From Candidatus Aminicenantota bacterium (lineage in GTDB: Bacteria > Acidobacteriota > Aminicenantia > Aminicenantales > JAFGAV01), in the NCBI GenBank assembly GCA_016867615.1, contig VGJG01000158.1, forward strand, positions 1 to 5,079: a DNA stretch of 5,079 nucleotides, given 5' to 3'. Positions 1 through 5,079 of the stretch are shown here, piece by piece. Each line of letters opens with the position of its first letter. The stretch's first letter is position 1. A model generated the notes under the pieces. That model was not told the origin of the DNA, made no database searches, and saw only the letters and a program-made list of their open reading frames with translations. The position numbers and the translations under genes are program-made.

Positions 1-239
1 CTGCCTACGACCTCTCCGGAGACGGCCTCCTTTGTCCCCCTGAATTGTCAGGGGGCCAGGGGGTTTAATGGGGATTTAAAATCCAGGAGGCGTCTCCGGA
101 ATGGGTCAGTTCTTCTCGAGCGGGGGTACAGGCCCCGCACTACGACCAAGGGGGGCACGGATCGATTCCGTCCTCGATGGCGCGGGCCGGATCGCGGGTC
201 TCGTCGTCCCTCAGAGCGACCGGGATCTTCCGGACGGTT
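1..239. other. Non-coding stretch at left edge
   Basis: There is no convincing gene here. Besides the nested inverted repeat there is a smaller hairpin at 120-138 (gcgggg, 7-base loop, ccccgc). A 48-codon plus-strand frame at 101-247 exists, but it overlaps the end of the convergent gene and does not resemble a protein I know. The rest shows no recognisable motif and may be intergenic sequence or the decayed remnant of a gene. Confidence 0.5.
9..107. repeat. Nested inverted repeat (REP/MITE-like or structured RNA)
   Basis: Outer arms at 15-30 and 86-100 are reverse complements apart from one extra G in the left arm (tccggagacggcctcc against ggaggcgtctccgga). A further 4-bp pairing, gacc 9-12 with ggtc 104-107, lies outside them across a small internal loop. 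Inside sits a perfect 8-bp hairpin, ccccctga 36-43 and tcaggggg 48-55 with a 4-base loop, then a 13-base near-palindrome at 72-84 (ggattt-a-aaatcc). No T tract follows on either strand, so it is a poor intrinsic terminator. It lies downstream of the 240-650 gene. It could be a dispersed intergenic repeat, a non-autonomous element, or a 3' structure on that transcript; the sequence alone does not decide. Confidence 0.6.
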
Positions 240-650
240 TCATTTGACCGCCGGCGCCGTCTTGGGCTTGAAGAGCTCGATCATCTCCGGCTTCAAGAGA
301 TAGACGATCGAGTAGATGCCCAGGGCGGTGCCGAAGGGGACATTGATCAGGCTCAGAAAAGCCAGGACCAAAGTCAGGATGCGGGCCCATTCCCGGCGGG
401 CCTGCAGGCCGATCCCCGAAACGACCCTGATGATTCCCAGGGCGATGAGGAAAGAGCCGAGCGAAACGGCGACGATGCGCAGGATGTCCGGCCCGATCGA
501 GCCGCATTCCCAGCGGATGTCGGGGATTTGGGCGACGATCAGCAGCCCGACCAGGCAGATGATCCCCCCCAGAACGCTCAAGACGCCGTAGACGATCCAC
601 AGGATCCCCATGACCTGGGCGTTCTTTTCCATGCTTTCTCTCGTTTCCAT
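240..650 (-). CDS. Small multi-helix membrane protein, paralogue A
   Basis: This 136-residue protein is of unknown function. Hydrophobic stretches at about residues 13-41, 55-80, 89-104 and 106-119 suggest four membrane segments, with a short charged N-terminus and a lysine-containing tail. The last two segments carry the pattern REWARIL (86-92), then a loop with NVPFGTALGIYS (103-114), then PEMIELF (121-127). I recognise this pattern from small uncharacterised bacterial membrane proteins but cannot name a family with certainty. The start at 650 is set by a strong SD (GGAGGAGG, 657-664) six bases upstream, and the N-terminus aligns with the paralogue at 4173-4556. By hand alignment about 75 of 125 aligned residues are identical to that paralogue; the main difference is a four-residue insertion near residues 45-50 (RWECG). 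The gene lies 248 bases downstream of the membrane-anchored protein gene and may have its own promoter, though I could not find a good one. Its role could be structural or regulatory in the membrane; no catalytic motif is visible. Confidence 0.88.
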   Translation of the reverse strand: METRESMEKNAQVMGILWIVYGVLSVLGGIICLVGLLIVAQIPDIRWECGSIGPDILRIVAVSLGSFLIALGIIRVVSGIGLQARREWARILTLVLAFLSLINVPFGTALGIYSIVYLLKPEMIELFKPKTAPAVK

Positions 651-898
651 ATTCAGCCTCCTCCGGGAAGAAATGGCGATTTTCCCGCTTCTTTTCTCTG
701 TTTCTATACGGATTTTCCGGCCGAACGTTTCCCCGCCTACTCTCCCGAGGAACTCAAATCCCTCTCGGCTCCCTTCCCTTTTCCCCTGGCAATCGCCCTT
801 GGGATCGAGGACAGCCCCTCTCCGCCGAAGAGCAAGAAAGCTATCCGACGGCCGGCTCCCCCAAGATCAGCCTGGAAATACCCGGGGGCGCCTCGAAC
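651..898. other. Intergenic gap between two minus-strand genes
   Basis: These 248 bases lie between the stop of the membrane-anchored protein gene and the start of paralogue A. I see no gene on either strand; the open plus-strand frames crossing it have no SD and low-complexity translations. There is no clear hairpin plus T-tract terminator. A TATAGA-like -10 (703-708, minus strand) has no matching -35. The SD and the adjacent hairpin at 664-687 are the only features I would keep. Confidence 0.5.
657..664 (-). promoter_or_regulatory. Strong ribosome binding site for the 240-650 gene
   Basis: GGAGGAGG on the minus strand lies six bases before the ATG at 650 and fixes that start. A hairpin (664-687; cgggaa pairs with ttcccg, extended by two A-T pairs past a bulged G) directly abuts its 5' side in the mRNA, which could influence ribosome access. 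Confidence 0.75.
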
Positions 899-1468
899 CT
901 AATTGTGTATCTCGCAGAGGATGATATCGGGACAGCTCTCGATATGGCCGGCGATGCCCTCAAATTCGGATTCCGCGGTCGGGCTGGCCTGCGTCTTGAG
1001 CTTTCCTTTATAAAAGACGATCTGATTGATCTTCAGAGGATACCCCTGGTGGCTGGTCGGAATATTCGCGGGATAAATCACCAAGTCTCTTATCTCAAAA
1101 TCCACGACCGTCTTATTCGCTTTTCCTTCCATTCTATTCTTCCAGAAGTCGTAGGCGATCTCCCGCTTGGCGGGGAATTTCTTTCCCGTTATTTTATCCT
1201 CGACAAGGGCTTTCTCCCCGTAAAGCTCGCCCACATCGTCCCATCTTTTTTCGTTCAGCAGGGATTTGAGTTTCGCATATTTTTCCTTCAAACGCTTTTC
1301 CCATTCCTCCGGCGTCAAGTAGGTTGGCCCTTTTCCGGAAGCGTCGGGCGCGACGGAAGCTCCCTGTTCCGGGTTCGTGACGGCGAGTTCTCTCCACACC
1401 AGAATGCCGACGCCGACCAGCACCAGAAAGAGCGTCACGACGACGAAGAACGTCACCCCTTTTCTCAT
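899..1468 (-). CDS. Membrane-anchored protein, possible NTF2/SnoaL-like domain
   Basis: This 189-residue protein has one N-terminal membrane helix (residues 6-25, after MRKGV), which is either a signal anchor or an uncleaved signal peptide. No lipobox cysteine follows it. A low-complexity linker (about 30-50) leads to a globular part. Residues 54-85 are helical in character (EEWEKRLKEKYAKLKSLLNE, then the RWDDVGELYG segment), followed by beta-rich segments at 120-132, 144-160 and 164-186. This order of helices then strands, with the RWDDVGELY pattern, resembles the NTF2/SnoaL/DUF4440 superfamily, but the similarity is weak and is my inference. Two late cysteines (179 and 185) could form a disulphide outside the cytoplasm. 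The frame stays open upstream to 1924, overlapping the kinase, but the ATG at 1468 is chosen because a full anti-SD match precedes it and the membrane helix follows. It lies 67 bases after the kinase stop on the same strand, so co-transcription with the kinase is likely and a shared role plausible. Confidence 0.87.
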   Translation of the reverse strand: MRKGVTFFVVVTLFLVLVGVGILVWRELAVTNPEQGASVAPDASGKGPTYLTPEEWEKRLKEKYAKLKSLLNEKRWDDVGELYGEKALVEDKITGKKFPAKREIAYDFWKNRMEGKANKTVVDFEIRDLVIYPANIPTSHQGYPLKINQIVFYKGKLKTQASPTAESEFEGIAGHIESCPDIILCEIHN

Positions 1469-1473
1469 TTTGG

Positions 1474-1481
1474 ACCTCCTC
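1474..1481 (-). promoter_or_regulatory. Ribosome binding site that decides the start at 1468
   Basis: GAGGAGGT on the minus strand, containing a complete AGGAGGT anti-SD match, ends five bases before the ATG at 1468. It outranks the in-frame ATG at 1486, which has only a weak GGGA upstream, and the long upstream extension into the kinase gene. Confidence 0.85.
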
Positions 1482-1499
1482 TTCATGTATTCCCATGAT

Positions 1500-1516
1500 T
1501 CCGGGCCCCGCCCGGA
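1500..1516 (-). other. GC hairpin between kinase and downstream gene
   Basis: A perfect 7-bp stem, tccgggc (1500-1506) and gcccgga (1510-1516) with a 3-base loop, lies in the 67-base gap after the kinase stop. No T tract follows in the direction of transcription, so it is not a canonical terminator. It could act as a weak attenuator, a pause site or an mRNA-stabilising or processing structure that sets the ratio of the two products. Function is inferred only. Confidence 0.4.
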
Positions 1517-1535
1517 GCTCATGCCGCATCCCGGC

Positions 1536-4037
1536 CTACAGCCCCCCGTACTTCTCCCGGCGCTCCCGGTCAAGGGATTTCTGCGCCTCGAGCAGCGCCG
1601 AAAAATCGGGACGGGAGCGGAGTCCCGCATACAGGGGATTTCCGGCGAGATAGCTGTAGGTGTACAGCCATTCCTTAAGGTCGCGAAAACCCGACGCGAT
1701 TCCCCGGCGGATATTTCGGATGGCTTCGTCCTCCATTCCCAGGAGGCAGTAGGCGTTCGTGACTTCATAGCGGTAGGAGTAATCCACATCGGGAATCGCC
1801 GACAGGACTTCTTCCCTCTTGCCCTCGGCCGCCAGGAGCCAGACCCGCGCTCGGGCCAGCCCTCCCGACACGGGCGCCAAACGCTCGGCTGCTTCCAAGC
1901 ATCTCTCCGCCTCCCCGACATCACCCTTCAACAGGCGCATCCGGGCCAGGTCGAGATGTATCCCGGCGGAAGAAGGATCCAGGTCGAGGCCTCGGCGCAG
2001 GATGTCGAGCGCCCGGTCGACCTCCCCGAGATTGCCGTGACAGACGGCCATCAGCCGGTAGGGCAGCGTGTTCAACGGGTCGAGGTTGAGGCGGACGGCC
2101 GCTTCGTAGAACTTCAGAGCCTCACGGAAAAGACCCAGGCTCCGGAGGAACGACCCGGCGTGGAGCTGGACATCGGGATTGTCGGGGTCGATGCGGAGCG
2201 CCGTCCGAAAATTTTCGAAAGCCAGGTCGAATTTCTGTTCATAGAATAAAGCCCAGCCCCGGCCGAGGTACGGCTCGGCCAGCTCGGGATTGGCCCGGTA
2301 GGCCGACTCGTAGCTGCTCAGCATCCGGATGAGGTCCCGGGACTCGCTGCTCCGGACGTATCTCGATTCGAAGAGGTTGCCCATCCCCCAGTAGGCCAGG
2401 GCGTAGCGTTCGTCGAGCGCCACGGCCTGCTGATAATTCTCCAGAGAGGCGTCGAAGTCCGCTTCAATCCGGGACTCCCTGTATTTCTCCTGGAAGCTCT
2501 CCCCCCATTTGAAATGCCTGAAGGCTTCCTGGCTCGAGGGCTCCCGAAGACCGAACCTCTTCTCCGCCGCGCCGCCCACGGGGACGCCGAGCGCGGCGGC
2601 GATGTCGAGGACGATTTCGTCCTCCAGCCGGAACTGCCGTTCTTCCTGGAACGGATAGCGGCGCGACCAGGGGGGCGAGGAGCCGTCCGCGGACGAGACG
2701 GACACCTCGAGCCGCAGCGAGTCTCCCTCCCGGCGCAAGGCGCCGGCCACGACCCTGTCCGCGCCGAGCTGCGCCCGGACGTCCTCCATGTCGGGAGACG
2801 CGTCCGGGAACCGGTCGGACGACGCCCTGGAGATGACGCGGACCCGCTTCAATTCGGAGAGCTTGAACCGGATGTTGTCCGCCAGGCTCTCGGCCGGCGA
2901 ATCCGGCCCCTGGCCGCCGTCGGCGATGTGGAAGGGAAGGACGGCCAGTGTCAGGCGCGGTCCGATCGGGCGCAGGACCAGGAACGCGGCGCCGGCCAGG
3001 ATGAGCGCGCCTCCCAGAATCACAAAGGTTTTCGGCCGCGAAAGGCGGGACCTGCGCCGCGCCGTCCCGCCCGGCGTGCCGGCTGTCGGCTCACAATCCG
3101 CGCCGGGACTCTCCGTCGACAGGGATTCCAGGGCTCCCAGCAGTTCGGCCGCGGTGGCGAATCTTCGTTCCGGATCCTTCTCCAGACACTTCAGGATCAC
3201 CGCCTCGACCTCGGGAGGAAGCGAGGGCGCCAGGGCCCGGGGCGGGACGCCCGGCCCGGAGGGACCGGCACTGTGCGCCGGGCGCCCCGTGACCATTTCA
3301 TAGAAGACCAGTCCCAGGGCGTAGATGTCGGATCTTTCGTCCGCCCGCCCCGAGGCGGCCTGCTCGGGGGCCATGTAGCGGGGCGTGCCGAGGCGAGCGC
3401 CCGGCTCGGTTAAGTCCTCCCCCTCCGCCGAGCGGGCGACGCCGAAGTCCATGATCTTCGCCGTTCCCTCCTGGTCGATCATGATGTTGTGCGGCTTGAG
3501 GTCCCGGTGGACGACGCCCAGCTTGTGCGCTTCGACCAGGCCCAGGCATATCTGGCGGGCGTAGCCGAGGGCCGCGGCGGCGGTCAGCGGACCGGTCATG
3601 CGGATGACCTTCCGCAGGTTCTCCCCGGGGACGAATTCCATGGTCAGGTAAGTCAGGCCCTCATGCTCCCCCAAGTCGTGCATGCGGCAGACGTTCCGAT
3701 GGCTGATCCGACGCGCGGTCTTGAGCTCGTTTCGAAAACGGGCCAGGTTGGAATGCTTGCCGGCGATCTCGGGGTGGATGACCTTCAGGGCGATTTTTTC
3801 CCGGACCGCCTGGTCGAAGACCTTGTAGACCACGCCCATGCCGCCGCGTCCGACTTCCTCGATGACTCGGTAGCGGCCGGAGACAACCGTCCCCGTGGGG
3901 AACCACCCCTCGGGGCCGGGGATGGTCAACGTTCCGGGGGAAGAGGAGTCCGCGGGCGCGGCCGTCAGGGAAGCGCCGCAGCCGCTGCAAAATGAGGAGC
4001 GGGGTGAGTTGTCATGGGCGCATCGAGGGCATTTCAT
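1536..4037 (-). CDS. Zinc-ribbon Ser/Thr protein kinase with TolB-like and TPR domains
   Basis: This 833-residue protein phosphorylates Ser/Thr residues of unknown targets. Domains in order: an N-terminal zinc ribbon (C3, C6, C17, C20); a PknB-type kinase domain (about 55-305); one membrane helix (338-355) after a basic stretch (RRRSRLSRPK, 327-336); a TolB/FlgO-like domain (about 361-485); and six or seven TPR units (about 525-780). The kinase has every key residue: glycine loop GRGGMG 63-68, K85, E104, HRDLKPHN 177-184, DFG 197-199, activation-loop T210 and T218 as possible autophosphorylation sites, APE 223-225 and D237. It should be active and of the RD class. The TolB-like part shows LAVLPF (364-369), VISRASS (401-407), LGADRVVAGALRREGDSLRL (423-442) and the W457/Y461 pair. 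Given the positively charged cytoplasmic side, the kinase should be inside and the TolB-like and TPR regions outside the membrane, where the TPRs may bind a protein or ligand. The start is fixed by the zinc ribbon, whose first cysteine is residue 3, and by a G-rich SD. It heads a transcription unit with its own promoter at 4078-4106. Family assignment is certain; the signal and substrate are unknown. Confidence 0.96.
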   Translation of the reverse strand: MKCPRCAHDNSPRSSFCSGCGASLTAAPADSSSPGTLTIPGPEGWFPTGTVVSGRYRVIEEVGRGGMGVVYKVFDQAVREKIALKVIHPEIAGKHSNLARFRNELKTARRISHRNVCRMHDLGEHEGLTYLTMEFVPGENLRKVIRMTGPLTAAAALGYARQICLGLVEAHKLGVVHRDLKPHNIMIDQEGTAKIMDFGVARSAEGEDLTEPGARLGTPRYMAPEQAASGRADERSDIYALGLVFYEMVTGRPAHSAGPSGPGVPPRALAPSLPPEVEAVILKCLEKDPERRFATAAELLGALESLSTESPGADCEPTAGTPGGTARRRSRLSRPKTFVILGGALILAGAAFLVLRPIGPRLTLAVLPFHIADGGQGPDSPAESLADNIRFKLSELKRVRVISRASSDRFPDASPDMEDVRAQLGADRVVAGALRREGDSLRLEVSVSSADGSSPPWSRRYPFQEERQFRLEDEIVLDIAAALGVPVGGAAEKRFGLREPSSQEAFRHFKWGESFQEKYRESRIEADFDASLENYQQAVALDERYALAYWGMGNLFESRYVRSSESRDLIRMLSSYESAYRANPELAEPYLGRGWALFYEQKFDLAFENFRTALRIDPDNPDVQLHAGSFLRSLGLFREALKFYEAAVRLNLDPLNTLPYRLMAVCHGNLGEVDRALDILRRGLDLDPSSAGIHLDLARMRLLKGDVGEAERCLEAAERLAPVSGGLARARVWLLAAEGKREEVLSAIPDVDYSYRYEVTNAYCLLGMEDEAIRNIRRGIASGFRDLKEWLYTYSYLAGNPLYAGLRSRPDFSALLEAQKSLDRERREKYGGL

Positions 4038-4044
4038 GCCTCTT

Positions 4045-4051
4045 CCCCCCC
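4045..4051 (-). promoter_or_regulatory. G7 tract serving as the kinase ribosome binding site
   Basis: The only SD-like sequence before the kinase ATG at 4037 is GAGGGGGGG followed by AAGAGGC. The run of seven G ends seven bases from the start codon. A homopolymer used as an SD is unusual, and a change in its length would alter the SD and its spacing. An alternative reading is that AAGAGG contributes, but it lies too close to the ATG. Confidence 0.5.
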
Positions 4052-4077
4052 TCGCTCAATCCGGTCGTTTGCTATTT

Positions 4078-4106
4078 ATGTTAGGGTCAAAGAAGCTAAA
4101 AGTCAA
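4078..4106 (-). promoter_or_regulatory. Sigma70-like promoter of the kinase gene
   Basis: On the minus strand TTGACT (4101-4106, five of six to consensus) is separated by exactly 17 bp from TAACAT (4078-4083, four of six). The predicted transcript start is near 4070, giving a 5' leader of about 33 bases before the ATG at 4037. The local AT-rich patch stands out from GC-rich surroundings. A second TTGACC at 4085-4090 forms a direct repeat with the -35 element and might be part of a regulator site. Confidence 0.65.
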
Positions 4107-4131
4107 TAAGCGGCGCGCATCTCCGGGCGAG

Positions 4132-4145
4132 TCCGGTTAACCGGA
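4132..4145. promoter_or_regulatory. Perfect 14-bp palindrome upstream of the kinase promoter
   Basis: The sequence tccggttaaccgga is its own reverse complement. Outer bases cga (4128-4130) and tcg (4148-4150) extend it imperfectly. It is centred about 68 bp upstream of the predicted kinase transcript start, a position typical of an activator binding site. It also lies 28 bases after the stop of the 4173-4556 gene and could fold as a 5-bp hairpin with a TTAA loop, but no T tract follows, so a terminator role is weaker. Confidence 0.45.
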
Positions 4146-4172
4146 TATCGACCTGAGCCGGGGGGGCAAGAA

Positions 4173-4556
4173 CTAGAGCCGAGGCTTGAACAGCTCAATC
4201 ATCTCCGTTTTCATCAGATAAATGAGCGAATAGACGCCCAGGGCCGTGCCCAGGGGAATATTGAGCAGGCTCAGGGCGGAGAGGATGATCACCAGGATCC
4301 GGGCCCATTCCCTGTGTTTCAACAGGCCGAGCCCGCCGATGATCTTGGGGATGCCGAGAAGAAGAAGGAAAGAAGCGACCGCCAGGCCCACGATCCTCAG
4401 GATGTGAGGGGCGATGTCGCCCATCTCCGGGATGAACGATACGCTCATCAGGACGACGAGGGCGATCAGGCCGCCCAACAGGCCCAGGGCCCCGTAGACG
4501 ATCCAAAAGATGCCGATCAGCTGGGCATGTTTTTCCATGTTTTCCTTTGTTTCCAT
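4173..4556 (-). CDS. Small multi-helix membrane protein, paralogue B
   Basis: This 127-residue protein is of unknown function and is the paralogue of the 240-650 product (about 75 of 125 aligned residues identical by hand alignment). Likely membrane segments are at residues 12-38, 50-77, 84-98 and 100-115. The shared signature REWARIL (82-88), NIPLGTALGVYS (99-110) and TEMIELFKP (117-125) is conserved, while the loop after the first hairpin is four residues shorter than in paralogue A. The start at 4556 (METKEN) is preferred over the in-frame ATG at 4577: AAGGAG (4563-4568) lies six bases before it, and the paralogue begins at the same residue, whereas the 4577 start has no SD. It follows the Mut7-C gene by 45 bases and is probably co-transcribed with it. 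I cannot name the family. The strong conservation of the C-terminal half suggests that this part carries the function. Confidence 0.88.
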   Translation of the reverse strand: METKENMEKHAQLIGIFWIVYGALGLLGGLIALVVLMSVSFIPEMGDIAPHILRIVGLAVASFLLLLGIPKIIGGLGLLKHREWARILVIILSALSLLNIPLGTALGVYSLIYLMKTEMIELFKPRL

Positions 4557-4562
4557 CGCCTG

Positions 4563-4568
4563 CTCCTT
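4563..4568 (-). promoter_or_regulatory. Ribosome binding site that decides the start at 4556
   Basis: AAGGAG on the minus strand lies six bases before the ATG at 4556. The longer in-frame start at 4577 has no SD and would add seven residues absent from the paralogue. Confidence 0.8.
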
Positions 4569-4601
4569 ATTTTCCATTCTATTATGTTTTCCGAGCCATT
4601 C

Positions 4602-5079
4602 CTAAGTACGGGATTTTCCCTGGCCGGTTTCAGGGGGATCGCGGAGCAGTTCCGCCAGGCGCGCTTCCATGGCCTCGAAGTGGGTCCCCGGCCAGAAGAC
4701 GCGGCCGCAGACGGGGCAGAGGGCGAATTCCCCGGCGCGCTCCAGGACGAAAGATGGCACGAGGTTGGCCGCCGCCGCGCGCTCCAAGGGCTTGAGCCTA
4801 ACGTTGCAGTCCAGGCAGAGGGAGTGGGGCGACGCCGCGCCCCGGAGGTCGAAAGCGTCGAGGACCTGGCGAACCTGTTCCGGCCAAGACTCGCTGGCCA
4901 CGGCCAGCTTGGGCAGCGTCCCGGCACGGGCCAGGAGGGCCGTGTCCCGGGTGAGGAGGATCCGTCCTTCCCGGCGGGCGGCGTTCAGGATCCGGTCATC
5001 CCCGGCCGCCGGGTCGTACAGGGTGTCGAAGCCGAGGATCCTCAGCCATTTGGCCAGCTTGCCCAGCATGCAGTCCACG
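4602..5079 (-). CDS. Mut7-C-type putative RNase with zinc ribbon (5' end cut off)
   Basis: About 158 residues are visible, and the gene runs off the right edge. The product matches the Mut7-C RNase family (formerly DUF82): a PIN-like fold followed by a zinc ribbon, predicted to cleave RNA in the cytoplasm. Numbering from the first visible full codon, it shows DCMLGKLAKWLRILGFDTLY (2-21), the acidic pair D27-D28, ILLTRD (40-45) with D45, and two CxxC pairs (C88/C91 and C121/C124). D2, D27/D28 and D45 are the likely metal-binding catalytic acidic residues. The first visible codon, GTG at 5078, can be read as a start. In this family, however, a few residues normally precede the VD-ML-GKL motif (a pattern like KFIVD), so I think it encodes an internal valine and only a few residues are missing. 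The gene is followed after 45 bases by paralogue B. The family is clear; the RNA substrate is unknown. Confidence 0.9.
   Translation of the reverse strand, partial: VDCMLGKLAKWLRILGFDTLYDPAAGDDRILNAARREGRILLTRDTALLARAGTLPKLAVASESWPEQVRQVLDAFDLRGAASPHSLCLDCNVRLKPLERAAAANLVPSFVLERAGEFALCPVCGRVFWPGTHFEAMEARLAELLRDPPETGQGKSRT

Noticed and set aside
157..171. tRNA-like T arm (acgg, atcgatt, ccgt)
   Set aside because: The stem has only four pairs, and no anticodon arm, D arm or acceptor stem can be built around it.
101..247. 48-codon plus-strand frame with AGGAGG ten bases upstream
   Set aside because: The SD-like bases belong to the inverted repeat arm, the frame runs into the 3' end of the convergent gene, and the product resembles nothing I know.
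703..708. TATAGA -10-like element before paralogue A
   Set aside because: The matching -35 position reads GAAACG, which is too far from consensus to call a promoter.
177..902. 241-codon plus-strand open frame
   Set aside because: It covers the antisense of the 240-650 membrane protein gene and the adjacent gap, and its translation is low-complexity (rich in Asp, Gln and Pro). The minus-strand reading has an SD, membrane helices and a paralogue.
1469..1924. N-terminal extension of the membrane-anchored protein into the kinase gene
   Set aside because: The added part is an Arg/Pro-rich shadow of the kinase 3' end. The ATG at 1468 has a full anti-SD match and is followed directly by a membrane helix.
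2514..3413. 299-codon plus-strand open frame, and a similar one at 1377-2249
   Set aside because: Both lie antisense to the kinase gene in GC-rich DNA. Their translations are rich in Arg, Gly and Pro with no recognisable domain, and the minus-strand frame has full kinase motifs.
4581..4586. CATAAT -10-like element before paralogue B
   Set aside because: No -35 is found at 16-18 bp, and the gene sits only 45 bases after the Mut7-C stop, so read-through is the simpler explanation.
5076..5078. GTG at the right edge as the true start of the Mut7-C gene
   Set aside because: In this family a few residues normally precede the VD motif, so this valine codon is probably internal and the start lies outside the window.

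Overview
The window looks like a piece of chromosome from a GC-rich bacterium. I favour Acidobacteriota, possibly the Aminicenantia branch. The reason is the central protein: a zinc ribbon, a PknB-type kinase, a membrane helix, a TolB/FlgO-like domain and TPRs in one chain, a layout I associate with that group. No taxonomic marker such as rRNA is present, so the assignment is tentative.

All five genes I can support lie on the minus strand, so the transcription order runs from right to left. At the right edge is a 5'-truncated Mut7-C-type putative RNase (4602-5079). It is followed after 45 bases by a small four-helix membrane protein (4173-4556). A 135-base gap then holds a perfect 14-bp palindrome and a good sigma70-like promoter (TTGACT, 17 bp, TAACAT). 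This promoter drives the 833-residue Ser/Thr kinase (1536-4037). After 67 bases with a strong SD and a GC hairpin comes a 189-residue membrane-anchored protein with a possible NTF2/SnoaL-like domain (899-1468). A 248-base gap with no gene leads to a second small membrane protein (240-650), a clear paralogue of the first. The left end (1-239) has no convincing gene but contains a nested inverted repeat at about 9-107.

Functionally, the kinase is the only gene with a well-defined activity. All key catalytic residues are present. Its topology puts the kinase in the cytoplasm and the TolB-like and TPR parts outside the membrane, as in a one-component receptor kinase. The downstream single-helix protein is probably co-transcribed with it and may be a partner or substrate, but that is inference. 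The two paralogous membrane proteins bracket this pair and suggest a local duplication or a conserved membrane module. I found no mobile element, CRISPR array, tRNA or rRNA. The most unusual non-coding signals are the nested inverted repeat at the left end and the palindrome upstream of the kinase promoter.
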